Part shown: piece by piece, positions 12,156 to 22,600 of the stretch | How the letters are laid out: every line of letters starts with the position of its first letter | How positions within the stretch are numbered: the first letter of the stretch is position 1 | Virus record (IMG/VR): IMGVR_UViG_3300017719_000227 | Span: 1-22,768 of that record | Source of the DNA: a virus | Reading direction: 5' to 3' (one strand) | Length of the DNA stretch: 22,768 nt | Program-made: the position numbers and the translations under genes | The notes under the pieces: generated by a model | The model's database searches: none | What the model was told of the DNA's origin: nothing | Seen by the model: only the letters and a program-made list of their open reading frames with translations

Positions 12156-14033
12156 TTAATAAAAAGTACGTTTGTTTTTTGTGCGATCACCAACAATACA
12201 TGTTACAATTGCCTTTCTTTGGTTTAGATCAATATAATTTAATTCAGGTGATTGTTCAACAATTACAGGCAAATCATTGTAACGGTATGAATGATTTGAT
12301 ATATTATAATCTGAAATAAACATTTCATTCTCTGATAATAAATACAAATCAACCAATTTACGTGTGATGTCCTCACCTGTTGGATCAGTTGTTATTGTGT
12401 ATTCATTTAGATTTTGCCGTATTACTGATTCCATTGTACGGTTTTGATAAATTAAATTATCAATTTCCATGTTTGGTTGCCTTTCACCTATAAAACCGAA
12501 AAAACGTAATGAATCCTCAACATTGGATTGTGAAAAGTTGATGCCCTCAATTGCTTGAATTAAATTAAATTTAACCCTTACACGTGCAGTTTGTTCGGCA
12601 TTTTCAACACTGTATTGTTTTAAATTATATACACCCCAATTGAATTGACCAATTACACCTGAAATATTATATTCAATTTTCCATGTGTAACATCCAATCC
12701 CCTCACTGTTTAAAACATCAATCCATTGTATTGTGGCATAATATGCATCAGGTTCATTTACAAATGGTACAGGTGATGGTTGATATGTTGTTGGATTTCC
12801 ATTTTTGTACAATTTAAAATTCACTGAATCATTTGGATCAGACAATTTACACCATGCACTGTTCACATCATTTTTCCAACTGTCTGAACTTGTTGGATCT
12901 GCCAAAACTAAAAATGATTCACAACACCCAAATTGCCACCCCCTGTTTTGTTCTTCAAATACAATTGGAAATTGAATTGCAGAATATGATTTTTCTGTTC
13001 TATCCTCAATATAAACACAATCATTATTGGTACAATCAACGGTTGTTACACTCAACAAAATATTTTGATCACCTTTGACTGACCACAACCCAAATGGGCA
13101 TTCATCACAATCATCAACACAATTTGCAACACCTAATGATGCAAGGAACGTTCCATTTTCTGGGTTCGTACTGTCGCATTCATCATAATAAATTTTCCAC
13201 TGACAACACCCATTGTTATCAATTGTTAAAACCATGTAAAAACATTTCCCTGCATCCTGTGCATGTGGTATTTGCCAATAATTGTACCCATTCCACGCAC
13301 CTGTGGGTTCAGTTACATCAACACTGACTGTTGAACCATCTGATTTATTTACATATTCAAATGTTATGCATTCACATGGATTTGGACAATCAACTGCAAT
13401 GGTTGTAAATAATAAAGGATTTGGCAAATTATTTGTGTCCATTATCCAATTCACACCTGATTGATCCCCTAATTCTGCCAATGGGCAATCAATATTTGTT
13501 GCCAATCTGCCATAAATAGTACCACCACCCAATGTTGATGATATTATCCATGCACCGTTTGCATCAAACCAAATGTAAAATGTGTATGTATTATATTCAA
13601 ATATCCACCATTTTTTGCCGTTGAACAGTTGTTGCGTTAATGCCGTAATTGATCCCTCTGCAAACCCATCTGCCTGAACTGTCAAATTTATACAATTACA
13701 ATCAACAACACATGATCCAAAATAATACCCATCATATGGTGCCAATTGTGATGGTAATTCCCAAATGCCTTGACCACCTGCACCCAATGGTGGACACGGT
13801 TGTGTTGGAATTTGTTTTGTTCCTGATATTGAATTTGGAATATCACCCAAAATTTCAGTGATCAACCACTGACCTGTGCCACCACCCAAATCATTAAACC
13901 ATATAAAATAATCGGTTCCTGATATTGTGAATGTGTAATACGATAAACCATTGTACAACCCCTGTGATTGCAATTCCTCTGTTGTAGGAACGTTATTTAT
14001 TTCATATGTGAATGATATACAAGTACAACTCAT
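12156..14033 (-). CDS. Cysteine-rich fibre-like protein with three tandem repeats
   Basis: This is a 625-residue structural protein. The first ~340 residues are three divergent repeats of about 110-118 residues, each starting with a CxCI motif (C3/C5, C112/C114, C220/C222). Each continues through an aromatic NGxxYW block, a F/YxIWF strand with G and W, and a C-P ... W ... VDC closing segment. Cysteine content is far above that of neighbouring genes. A distinct C-terminal part (about 345-625) has a FGCCESFLVLADPTSSD stretch, a SVENAEQTARVRVKFNLIQ strand block and a final beta-rich tail. Position between tail proteins and lysis genes suggests a receptor-binding or host-range protein. Disulfide stabilisation outside the cell is plausible, but the repeat family is unfamiliar. 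Confidence 0.72.
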   Translation of the reverse strand: MSCTCISFTYEINNVPTTEELQSQGLYNGLSYYTFTISGTDYFIWFNDLGGGTGQWLITEILGDIPNSISGTKQIPTQPCPPLGAGGQGIWELPSQLAPYDGYYFGSCVVDCNCINLTVQADGFAEGSITALTQQLFNGKKWWIFEYNTYTFYIWFDANGAWIISSTLGGGTIYGRLATNIDCPLAELGDQSGVNWIMDTNNLPNPLLFTTIAVDCPNPCECITFEYVNKSDGSTVSVDVTEPTGAWNGYNYWQIPHAQDAGKCFYMVLTIDNNGCCQWKIYYDECDSTNPENGTFLASLGVANCVDDCDECPFGLWSVKGDQNILLSVTTVDCTNNDCVYIEDRTEKSYSAIQFPIVFEEQNRGWQFGCCESFLVLADPTSSDSWKNDVNSAWCKLSDPNDSVNFKLYKNGNPTTYQPSPVPFVNEPDAYYATIQWIDVLNSEGIGCYTWKIEYNISGVIGQFNWGVYNLKQYSVENAEQTARVRVKFNLIQAIEGINFSQSNVEDSLRFFGFIGERQPNMEIDNLIYQNRTMESVIRQNLNEYTITTDPTGEDITRKLVDLYLLSENEMFISDYNISNHSYRYNDLPVIVEQSPELNYIDLNQRKAIVTCIVGDRTKNKRTFY

Positions 14034-14043
14034 ATTGTTATTT

Positions 14044-15411
14044 TTAAGACGTTGATTTTATTACACTTGTTAATACAGGAAAACCAGTATATAAAGAACT
14101 TGATTTAATTATTGTAACCTCGTAAAAAGGAAAACCGTTTCCATTACCTGCACCCAATCCCAAACGTGGTGACCAAATGCGTAATTTCATGATTTCATCT
14201 GTACCAAAATCAAAATCCAATGTTGAAATGGATGTGGCACCATCTTCGTTTAAATCAACAATATTTGTGGTTGTACTACTTCCATCAAAATTGGTGTAAC
14301 TAACATGATATGTGCTTGATTTGTTTGAACCAAAATTTGTAATTTCCAATTCAATATCATCACTTGAACCATCATCAAGCCAAATTCTTACAATTTGATC
14401 ATTATATAAATCAACATCACCTGCATTTGTACTTTCAATGCTATTTGTGGCACCCCCACCACTTGATGGTGTTGTCCAATCTGAACCACCTGAACCATCT
14501 GATGTAATAACATCACCATTATTGCCAACAGTATTGGGTAATGCATATGCATCGTTTATTATCACACGGTTTGCCTTTACTGCAAATAAAGGTTTTGCAC
14601 TTGCAATTAAAAATTGAAAAACTTTTTCCAATGTTGGGACAATAAACGTTACGGCATTTGGTTGGCTTTCACTTACTGATGGTATTACAACATTAAAAAA
14701 TCCTAAATCCTCAAATGTTAAACTAAAATTATTTTTTGAATTTCCTGAAACCCTGCGATTATTTACCAAAACATCATCTGAACTGTAAATTGTATTCCCT
14801 ATTGTACCACCTGATGATGAAATATCAATAACACCTGATTGTGGTGATGTCACTGTTGTATTTCCTGATCCCTGTATTGTTATTGCACCCTGAAATGTGT
14901 TAACTGATGTTACACCAGATTGTGGTGCATCAATCCATTTTGCCAAACCTGCACCATCTGTTGAAAGTATTTGCCCTGCACTTCCATCCAACAATGGCAA
15001 CCTGTATTCATCATTTATAACAACATAACCATTTTCAACTGCAAACATTGGTGAACCTTTTGCACTGTTTGCAATAATAAATGATGCAAATGATTCACCT
15101 GTTGGAACAGTAAATTTTACACAATCTGTTTTTGATCCCTGTGTATCAACATGAAAATGTGCCATTTCTGATAATTGTAAAAAATGTGTTCCTGCACTAC
15201 CTTTTACAATTCTATCTGATGCCAATGAATCATCATCACTGTACAGTGTTTTAACGTTTGGTGCAGGTACAGAATTTGCAATTGCCGTTTTAATAGTTGA
15301 TCCTTTGATTTTTTTTGTTTCATATCCTGAACCTGTATAAAAATCAATATCATAAAAATCATCATCACCGAATGTTAATGCCTCATTTTGATAATTGTGT
15401 ATTTGTGCCAT
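14044..15411 (-). CDS. Tail-fibre-like protein with a duplicated domain
   Basis: This 455-residue protein is rich in Gly, Ser, Thr and Asp, as fibre proteins are. An N-terminal segment with YDIDFYTGSGYETKKIKG (residues about 20-37) resembles the start of other phage fibre proteins. A domain at about 56-166 is repeated at about 208-319: both copies have YS-DD near the start, a beta block, V.F.VPT, a F..FIIA-like helix, P.FAV, a V/I-IND-Y/A-LP segment and a DG..DW/KW end. Gly/Ser linkers join them, and a different C-terminal domain follows (325-455). The parallel repeat and linkers suggest a trimeric shaft or whisker. Receptor binding would most likely lie in the C-terminal domain. Confidence 0.68.
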   Translation of the reverse strand: MAQIHNYQNEALTFGDDDFYDIDFYTGSGYETKKIKGSTIKTAIANSVPAPNVKTLYSDDDSLASDRIVKGSAGTHFLQLSEMAHFHVDTQGSKTDCVKFTVPTGESFASFIIANSAKGSPMFAVENGYVVINDEYRLPLLDGSAGQILSTDGAGLAKWIDAPQSGVTSVNTFQGAITIQGSGNTTVTSPQSGVIDISSSGGTIGNTIYSSDDVLVNNRRVSGNSKNNFSLTFEDLGFFNVVIPSVSESQPNAVTFIVPTLEKVFQFLIASAKPLFAVKANRVIINDAYALPNTVGNNGDVITSDGSGGSDWTTPSSGGGATNSIESTNAGDVDLYNDQIVRIWLDDGSSDDIELEITNFGSNKSSTYHVSYTNFDGSSTTTNIVDLNEDGATSISTLDFDFGTDEIMKLRIWSPRLGLGAGNGNGFPFYEVTIIKSSSLYTGFPVLTSVIKSTS

Positions 15412-15422
15412 AATTTAATTTT

Positions 15423-17759
15423 TTATCCTGTTGTTTTAATTGTACCATCTGTGGTTTTTTTAATTGTACCATCTGTTGTTTTTTTCTCACCTGTCAATGA
15501 TGATAATGGGCAACCTTTTATTTTGGTTGTAAATTTACACCCATTTGCCAAATCAATTATATCAGGATCAAAAAAACATTCCATTTTTGCAATTTCAGGT
15601 GATGGGTATGTAATAACCATCTGCACACCATCAATTGGTTTTAATGGATTTGTTAAATCATTATCAAATGGCAATACAGAACTGCAAATTGTACGTGGTG
15701 TTGATTCTGTTGGTTCAACCGTAATCATTCCCCATGTATCTGTTGGATCCCATTGATCACCATTATTTATTGTGTGTGTTGCCACAACACGCATTTGTTG
15801 CCCAATTGATACAACCTGAACGTTTTGCCCTGTTGATTCAATAAACAATTCAATTGTTTGATCAATAACAGTTGATGAATCATATGCCAAATCACGTATC
15901 ACATTTGAATTTGTAAATGCCAATCCATTTTTCACCAATGATATTTCAAATCTAATTTCCCAATCTGGTAAATTGTCGTATTGTTCCCAATTCCTGTTTT
16001 GTGTAGGGAAAAAATCAGTTGATGCATTTAGTTGTTCCAACCAATATTGCCAATTCAATAAAAATGGGTAATAAATAGAAACACCATATTGTTGTGCATT
16101 GTCCATTAATGGTACACGTTGAAACAATGCATTTACCTTTTCACTGTTTGCAGGTAATGTTGAAACAATTGGTGCCGTTTCATTTATCAAATATTGCCCT
16201 GCATTGTTTATTTGAATCCCACCAAATGAAAATGTTGTTTCCTGTAATGTGAAATCATCCAATGATGTGCCGTTAAATGCTTCAATTTTACAACTTAATG
16301 AATCATAAACAACTGAATTATCCAATAAAAATGTGCCATAATATGCAACATCATCCTCTGTGTTTGCAATAAAACCTGTTTTTGATCCTGAAATTTCTGT
16401 AACATTTTGCGAATGATCTAAAAAACCATAATTTGTTGTTAAACCCAAAACACCACCAACAGGTGGATCACATTTTAATTGTTGTTTAAATACTGCATGA
16501 TTGATATTAATATCAAACACCCATAAATAAAACAACCTGTCGCCATCCTGCCGATCTGCCATAAATGTATTGAACATTGTGGATGGTGTAAATGTAAAAT
16601 TGATTGTTTTTGTGTTGCCATTAACAGTAACATTATTGATTGTAATACCAAACAACGCACCAAAATAATTTGGATCATTATTTGGTGCAGAATTATACGT
16701 TGTGCCAATTGATATTGGTTGTGTATGATTCAACATTGTTATGTTGGTTTGACTGTACGGCTTATTTTTGTAATAAGCATCATCAACAGAAACATAACAC
16801 CCACCAATTCCCATTTTTGAAATATCTGTTGTTGAACTTTCAATAACAACATCATGCACTGATGGTACACAATAATCTAATTCTGAAATGCCCTGTGTTA
16901 AAAATGATTGATTTGATCCTGTGTTGTATGGTTCATCAAACCAACCTGTGTTTGCATTTTCATCAAATGTTAATACAGTTGGTGGTAATGGATCATTTTG
17001 TAATGCCGTAAAACTGAACTTTGCATAAAATTTTAAATATGAATTTGTTGCAAACCACTGTTGGTTGTACATCCCAGATTGAACAAATTTTAATTGTACT
17101 GTGTATTCACAAAATGTTGAACTTAATGAACCACTGTTTGAATTTCTTGAAACCTGTGCCCTTACAAAAAATTGTCCTGATCTATTGCCAATTAACGTTC
17201 CAATTGCAGTATTTCCAACTGATAATGAACCCAATGATGGGAATTTTGCACGTGATGGTTCACCATCAATTAATGATAATTCTGTGCCCTGTTGCCCACT
17301 TAATGAATGATTGATAAATACATCCAATTCTGCATGTGGTTTTGGTTCATAAATACCTGTTGGTGGTGCCGTTGAACCTGAATAATTTAATACATAAATT
17401 ATCAAAAATTCATTTGCAGTTGAATCAAACCATGATGGAAATGCACCAAAATCACATTCAGAATCATCAACAAATGATATATTTGTATAAAATGATCCTA
17501 TCACCCCACCACCTGAATTAAAACGTGTTACACGCACCCAATCACCAACCCTGAAACCCTCATCCAACCACGATATTGCAGATGATGTTACAACATTCAT
17601 TGATGGATCTAATGTTAAAGGATTGTTTATTGATGTCATACGCATTTGTGAACGTATGTTAAATTCACCAATTATTTCATCACCTGCATTTGCAACATAT
17701 TGTGGTGTTGAATTGCCGAAATTATCAATAAAATTACTATTTAATAGTTGAATCGGCAT
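15423..17759 (-). CDS. Large tail/baseplate protein, 778 aa
   Basis: I chose ATG at 17759 (MPIQLLNSNF); a TTG three codons upstream is the only longer start. This large protein is beta-rich, Asn/Thr/Ser-heavy, without membrane segments, and has scattered cysteines in the last 120 residues. An N-terminal block contains a VGDWVRVTRFNSGGGVIG stretch (about 70-90), which looks like a small barrel. It overlaps the preceding 80-residue gene by 23 bases and is followed by the fibre genes. Placement after the hub-like protein fits a baseplate or tail-tip component. The C-terminus ends in an eight-residue repeat (KKTTDGTI), encoded by a 24-base tandem repeat. I recognise no named family. Confidence 0.62.
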   Translation of the reverse strand: MPIQLLNSNFIDNFGNSTPQYVANAGDEIIGEFNIRSQMRMTSINNPLTLDPSMNVVTSSAISWLDEGFRVGDWVRVTRFNSGGGVIGSFYTNISFVDDSECDFGAFPSWFDSTANEFLIIYVLNYSGSTAPPTGIYEPKPHAELDVFINHSLSGQQGTELSLIDGEPSRAKFPSLGSLSVGNTAIGTLIGNRSGQFFVRAQVSRNSNSGSLSSTFCEYTVQLKFVQSGMYNQQWFATNSYLKFYAKFSFTALQNDPLPPTVLTFDENANTGWFDEPYNTGSNQSFLTQGISELDYCVPSVHDVVIESSTTDISKMGIGGCYVSVDDAYYKNKPYSQTNITMLNHTQPISIGTTYNSAPNNDPNYFGALFGITINNVTVNGNTKTINFTFTPSTMFNTFMADRQDGDRLFYLWVFDININHAVFKQQLKCDPPVGGVLGLTTNYGFLDHSQNVTEISGSKTGFIANTEDDVAYYGTFLLDNSVVYDSLSCKIEAFNGTSLDDFTLQETTFSFGGIQINNAGQYLINETAPIVSTLPANSEKVNALFQRVPLMDNAQQYGVSIYYPFLLNWQYWLEQLNASTDFFPTQNRNWEQYDNLPDWEIRFEISLVKNGLAFTNSNVIRDLAYDSSTVIDQTIELFIESTGQNVQVVSIGQQMRVVATHTINNGDQWDPTDTWGMITVEPTESTPRTICSSVLPFDNDLTNPLKPIDGVQMVITYPSPEIAKMECFFDPDIIDLANGCKFTTKIKGCPLSSLTGEKKTTDGTIKKTTDGTIKTTG
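15434..15488 (-). repeat. 24-base tandem repeat at the 3' end of the tail gene
   Basis: On the plus strand TAATTGTACCATCTGT begins at 15437 and again at 15461, with flanking T-rich sequence conserved, so the period is 24 bases and there are about 2.3 copies. In the coding frame it gives KTTDGTIK repeats at the extreme C-terminus. It may be a site of slippage-driven length change. Confidence 0.8.
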
Positions 17760-17979
17760 GTTTATCAATTATGGTTTGTATTTTCTGCAAATCACCCTGT
17801 TTTACAGTTTTCATTATTTTGTTCAAATATGCCTGATGTTTTACAATTTCACCACGTTGATCATTGGGTAATTGATTAATTCCAACATTTACACCTTTTA
17901 TTAATTCATCCATTTTATCAGTTAATTGATCAACTAATTTCATTGTATCATTTATTGTGTTTTGTGTTTTATCCATCAT
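17737..17979 (-). CDS. Small helical protein between tail genes, 80 aa
   Basis: I do not recognise this 80-residue protein. It is almost entirely helical in appearance: a Asp/Lys/Leu/Met-rich segment with heptad-like spacing (about 8-28), a loop with GINQLPNDQRGE (about 33-45), and a second Lys/Gln-rich helix to residue 73. It overlaps its upstream neighbour by four bases (ATGA at 17979-17976) and its downstream neighbour by 23 bases. It could be a small tail chaperone, an assembly factor or a minor tip component. No membrane segment or cysteine is present. Confidence 0.6.
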   Translation of the reverse strand: MMDKTQNTINDTMKLVDQLTDKMDELIKGVNVGINQLPNDQRGEIVKHQAYLNKIMKTVKQGDLQKIQTIIDKHADSTIK

Positions 17980-19691
17980 TCATTTATTACAATTGTTTGC
18001 ACTTTTCCTGTGGCATAATCAAATGGTATTTTATATGAAATTACTGCCTTTGATGTTTCATTATTGAAACGAATTTTGATAATTTCACAGGTTATGCCGT
18101 TAATATCTGCAAAGTTGTTGTTTAACAAATTTACAAAATCATTTGTTTTCATCCTCACAGGTGCATCATTTATTATTTTATAACCATTTAATTGAATCTG
18201 ATTTATATAATGGAAATTATCATACAATGCCTTTGCACCTATCAATTCAACATAATTTACAGGTTGCCTACCACCCACCTGAAACAATAATTTTGTTTTT
18301 GAATAAAATTGTTGCCCAATTTGTGTGACACCAATTCTGTTTGTAATTTGTGATGAAAAGGATGTACCACCACCAAAAACACCTGTAATATTATCAATCA
18401 AAGTGAAAAAACCCTCTGCAATTTTTTCCAAAAAGTTTAATTTGTTTTTTCTTACACCCAATGCAAATGGGATGTTTACATCATTTAAACCCTTAATACA
18501 TACCAGATCCTGATTCACAACATTTAATGCACTTGTATCATATTCGGCATCTGTTGGATCAAAGAAATCAACCGTGTGGAAATCTGCATAATCAACATCA
18601 TAATGAATGTATAACCTTTTCCAAACATCAGATTTATTGTATTCAAATTCACCCTGCATATCATCCTGCATGTTTAATGCAGGTATTATGTTGTTTGGTG
18701 TGTTACCATCCCAAAAATCCCTGCGTTCAATTTGAACAGTATTATTGAAAACACGTGTATGTGCATTAAACATATTTTCAACGGCATCAATTAATGAACC
18801 CAATGTTGGTGTTGAATCTGATGCAGTTGGATAACCTTTTGTAAAACTAAAATTCAAATCATTTGATAAATAATCAACAATCCCCTTTTTTTCTTTTACC
18901 AATGGTACAGGCATCAAAGTTAAATTCTGCATTAATGTTAAAAGTGTTGAATCTAATTGATAACCCAAATGATTGCAACCCTTTTCAATTAAATTTTTAA
19001 CTGTACAACCTAATTGATACCTGATTTTTGGAAATAAAATTTCAAACATTTGTTGTGCCAATTTAATCACGGCAACCAACAATGATGCAGTGTAAATTAC
19101 CTGTGCAATAGTTTTTAAAACCAATGTAATTATTTCACCCAATGGTGGTACAGGTGGTATGCCCACATTTGGTGTAACGGCTAAAATCACTTTATTTGCC
19201 ATATCAACAACATCACGTATTGATTCAATCAATGCCTTTGTCATGGTATAAATGGAAATTGACAACATCAACGTGCCCATTGCAATATCATCTTTTACAA
19301 TCAAATATGGAATATCAATTGTTGGAAAAACAACACCCTGTTCTGCAAGTAATTCAAATGATGTGCCATTTGCATTGTCAAAAAAATTGTCATATGCACC
19401 ACGTTTTTTGATTTTTACCTCAATTTCATGATCTCTAAAAATTGCACTTTCTGTTAAATCAACATAATATTCCAATGAAATTTGGTTTCCCATTTCAATA
19501 CGGTATGGTATTCCCTCAAATAAACCCACTGTTGCAATCCAATCCTGAATAATTTTTAAACCCTCACGTGGCAAAATAATTTTATCTGCATCAATCTGTA
19601 AAATGTTTGGATCACCACCAAATGATGATGTTAAACCAAATTCCAAAACATTACGTGGTGCAACCTCTATATCATTTAAAAAATGTTTCAT
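17976..19691 (-). CDS. Tail hub-like protein with a hydrophobic central module
   Basis: This is a 571-residue protein directly downstream of the tape measure gene and coupled to it by a one-base overlap (TAATG). The N-terminal ~130 residues look like a beta-rich structural domain (EVKIKKRGAYDNFFDN near 91-106). Residues 138-220 contain several strongly hydrophobic stretches (GTLMLSISIYTM, VILAVTPNVG, IITLVLKTIAQVIYTASLLV), which is unusual for a virion protein. The C-terminal half is again soluble and mixed (IERRDFWDGNTPNNI, a WKRLYIHYDVDYADFHT block near 375). Gene order after the tape measure fits distal tail or hub function. The hydrophobic part could contact the host membrane during DNA entry; this is inference. 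Confidence 0.62.
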   Translation of the reverse strand: MKHFLNDIEVAPRNVLEFGLTSSFGGDPNILQIDADKIILPREGLKIIQDWIATVGLFEGIPYRIEMGNQISLEYYVDLTESAIFRDHEIEVKIKKRGAYDNFFDNANGTSFELLAEQGVVFPTIDIPYLIVKDDIAMGTLMLSISIYTMTKALIESIRDVVDMANKVILAVTPNVGIPPVPPLGEIITLVLKTIAQVIYTASLLVAVIKLAQQMFEILFPKIRYQLGCTVKNLIEKGCNHLGYQLDSTLLTLMQNLTLMPVPLVKEKKGIVDYLSNDLNFSFTKGYPTASDSTPTLGSLIDAVENMFNAHTRVFNNTVQIERRDFWDGNTPNNIIPALNMQDDMQGEFEYNKSDVWKRLYIHYDVDYADFHTVDFFDPTDAEYDTSALNVVNQDLVCIKGLNDVNIPFALGVRKNKLNFLEKIAEGFFTLIDNITGVFGGGTSFSSQITNRIGVTQIGQQFYSKTKLLFQVGGRQPVNYVELIGAKALYDNFHYINQIQLNGYKIINDAPVRMKTNDFVNLLNNNFADINGITCEIIKIRFNNETSKAVISYKIPFDYATGKVQTIVINE

Positions 19692-22600
19692 TATTTAATT
19701 TTGTATCTGTTGTAAATTGTTTTCCCATTGGTTGTTGTACTTCTTACAACCTGCAATGTGCCATCAATAATACGTTCCAATTCAATGTTTGAAACAGGTT
19801 TGTTTTTTATTGTTTTTTCCAATGATTCCAATTTTTCAACAATACGTTTATCATTGTTCTGTGCAATAATGTTTGCCTGTACACCATCAATTTTACCATT
19901 CTGGTGTTTCAATGCTAAATGTGCCAAATCATCATTTGAAATATCACCAATCATTGCGTTTTGTGCCTTTGTTAAAACACGTTCATTTGGATGTAATATT
20001 GCATGAAATCCACCCCTGCCATCAACACCCTGCCCATGTGATCCTGTGTTTTCTGTTCCATCCTCAAAAAATGGCAAATTCTGCACAAATTGTGTTAACA
20101 TGGTAATATCAGTAAAAGTTTTTAACAATGGATTTTTTACATTTGGATCCTCTGAATTTCGCAAATATGCCTGTAATGCATCAGATGCCAATGCAATACG
20201 TTGTTTACGTTTTTCCATTTGTTCCTTTTTTCTGTTCTGTTCTGCAATTATTTTTGCCTCTGTTGCCATTGATTGTTGTGCCTGAATATTACCATTTTTT
20301 GCCAAATCTGCATAACTATCATACCGTTTTTGTGCCATGTCAATTTCTTCCTGCACTTTTGCAATTCTTTGATCTGCATAATAATTGAATGCCTGTGTTA
20401 AACTTTGCACAATTGCAATTTGATCCTGCACCATTTTCTTTTGATCATCCAAAAATAATTTGTCCTGTTTTGATATTTCAGTACGTTTTAATTCTGCCAA
20501 TTTTATTTCATCATCCAACGTATCAACACCCAATTTCTTTTTTGCTTGAATTAATTTTTCCAATTGTTTTATTTGGAAATCCAACATTGCCTGATCAATT
20601 TCTAATTGCGTTGCACTTGAATTTAATAAACGTAATTTTTCCCTTTTTTCTGCATCAGTGTATGCATTTTCTAACTGTGTTAAATACTTTTGTTGAATTG
20701 CCAATTTCCTTTGTTCTGCATTATCAACAATTGTATTTATTTCATACAATGCATCAATGATTATTTTCTTTTTTTCACCCTCTGTTAATTCAGTATTTTT
20801 TAATTGAATATCACGGTTTTTTTCAATTTGTTCAATTTGCAAATTATCAATTTGTGTTGCAACATTTTCACGTTGTGTTACATTTGCAATTGTATCATCA
20901 ATGGCACGTAATTCATCCTGCTTTGCCTTTACCCTTGCATCAATATCTGCCTTTAAATTTTTTTGTTCTCTGGCACGTTCTTTATCCCTGTATTTTTTAT
21001 CAATTTCTGATAATTTTAATTGTAATGATTCCTCAATCTCTGTGGTTAATTTCTTTTTTTGTGATCTGTATGCCTTAACCTTTTTTAAATCCTCAATCCT
21101 ACGTTTTGCATCTGTTTCTGCCTTTTTGATTTCACGTTTTTCATCATTTTGCATTTGTATAATATCCTCATTTTCAATTTGCCGTGTTAGATCTGTTAAT
21201 TTATCAGGTTCACCATCATCACCTGAACCACCACCACCACCTGAACCACCTAATTTACAGGTTTTGGTTGCTTCATCCCATACACCACCACGTGTTTCAC
21301 AACTCACCTGTTCAGGTGATTTTTTTGTTGCTAATGATATTTGTAATTTTTCCCATTCTGCCGTTGCATCAATTAAAATTCTACGGTTTTGACTATCAAC
21401 TTTATACCATGCATTTAATGTTTCAATTAAATCATTTTCTGATGTTACACCAAATTTATCAAACAGTGTTGTTAATACATCCTGTGTAATACCACCATCA
21501 CGGAAATCATCTAAAATACGTTCTGCCTTTTCAACCTCAAAACCTGATTCTGCCTTTGCACGTTGTGCCATTTCAAACGTAATACGCACACCCTCTGCCT
21601 TTGTTTTTTCTCTAATATTTGCAATTACCTTTTCCTGTGCTAATGCTAATTGTTTTTGAAATTCGATTTCATCCTTTAAATTTGTTAACGTTGTACCATA
21701 CTGTGAATTTATTTTACGCATCAACAAATCACGTTCTTCACTTCCTGCATTGGTTTTTTTCAATGCATCAAAATACATGTTTGCCTGATCTGTTTCTGCC
21801 TTTTCATTATTGGTTAACGTGTTCATTGATTGTGCCAAATCATTTGCATTATCATCAACAGTGTTCAAAATGGATTGTAATTTTTGATATTCACGTACCA
21901 TGTCCATGATTGCAAACAATGCAATACCAATTAAATTTGATTTTATAAAACCCCCCAATGCTTTGAATGCACTACCCAAACCACGAACTGCACCTTTCAT
22001 TACACCCATTCCACGTGCACCCTGTATAAATGATGAATTTAACAAACGGTTTGCACCAATTTGCAACATTGTGATTGCCTTAAATGTTATAAATGCCTGA
22101 CCTAAATTCATCAATGTATTTAAAATCACCTCTAAATTCTGTGCTAATTCTCTGATGATTGATTTTAATTTATCACCTGCACCACCTGCCTCATTTTGTT
22201 TTAAAATGTAACCCTCAAATGCAGATTTTAAAATATCTAATGAACCACCCAATGTATCAATTTGCATTTGTGCCATTCGTGCCGTTGCACCCTCTGAATC
22301 CATTAATTTTGCAGTTAATTCATCAATTGCCAAACCATTTTCTGATAAAATTGAACCAATTACTGCACCCCTTTTACCAAATAATTCAAGTGATTTGGCA
22401 TTACTATCTGTTGCAGTTGATATTTGCAACATTGCCTGTTCAAATGTAATACCCCTTTTGGTTAATTCTAAAAACACATTTCGCAATCCTGTACCTGCCG
22501 TTGATGCATCAATACCCCTATCAGTTAGGGTGCCAATCATTGCAGTTGTTTGTTCTATTGAAAACCCTGCATTTTTTGCAATGGGTGCCACTGATGCCAT

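Noticed and set aside
12151-12158. TAAATTTG box before the coiled-coil protein gene
   Set aside because: The nearest upstream TTG on the minus strand is about 32 bases away, so there is no -33 element.
17760-17768. TTG start three codons upstream for the 778-residue tail protein
   Set aside because: An ATG follows at 17759, and no feature favours the rarer start.
20389-21489. Several plus-strand frames of 70-160 codons opposite the tape measure gene
   Set aside because: They are rich in His, Gln and Leu from complemented Asp/Asn/Lys codons and lie inside a firmly identified gene.
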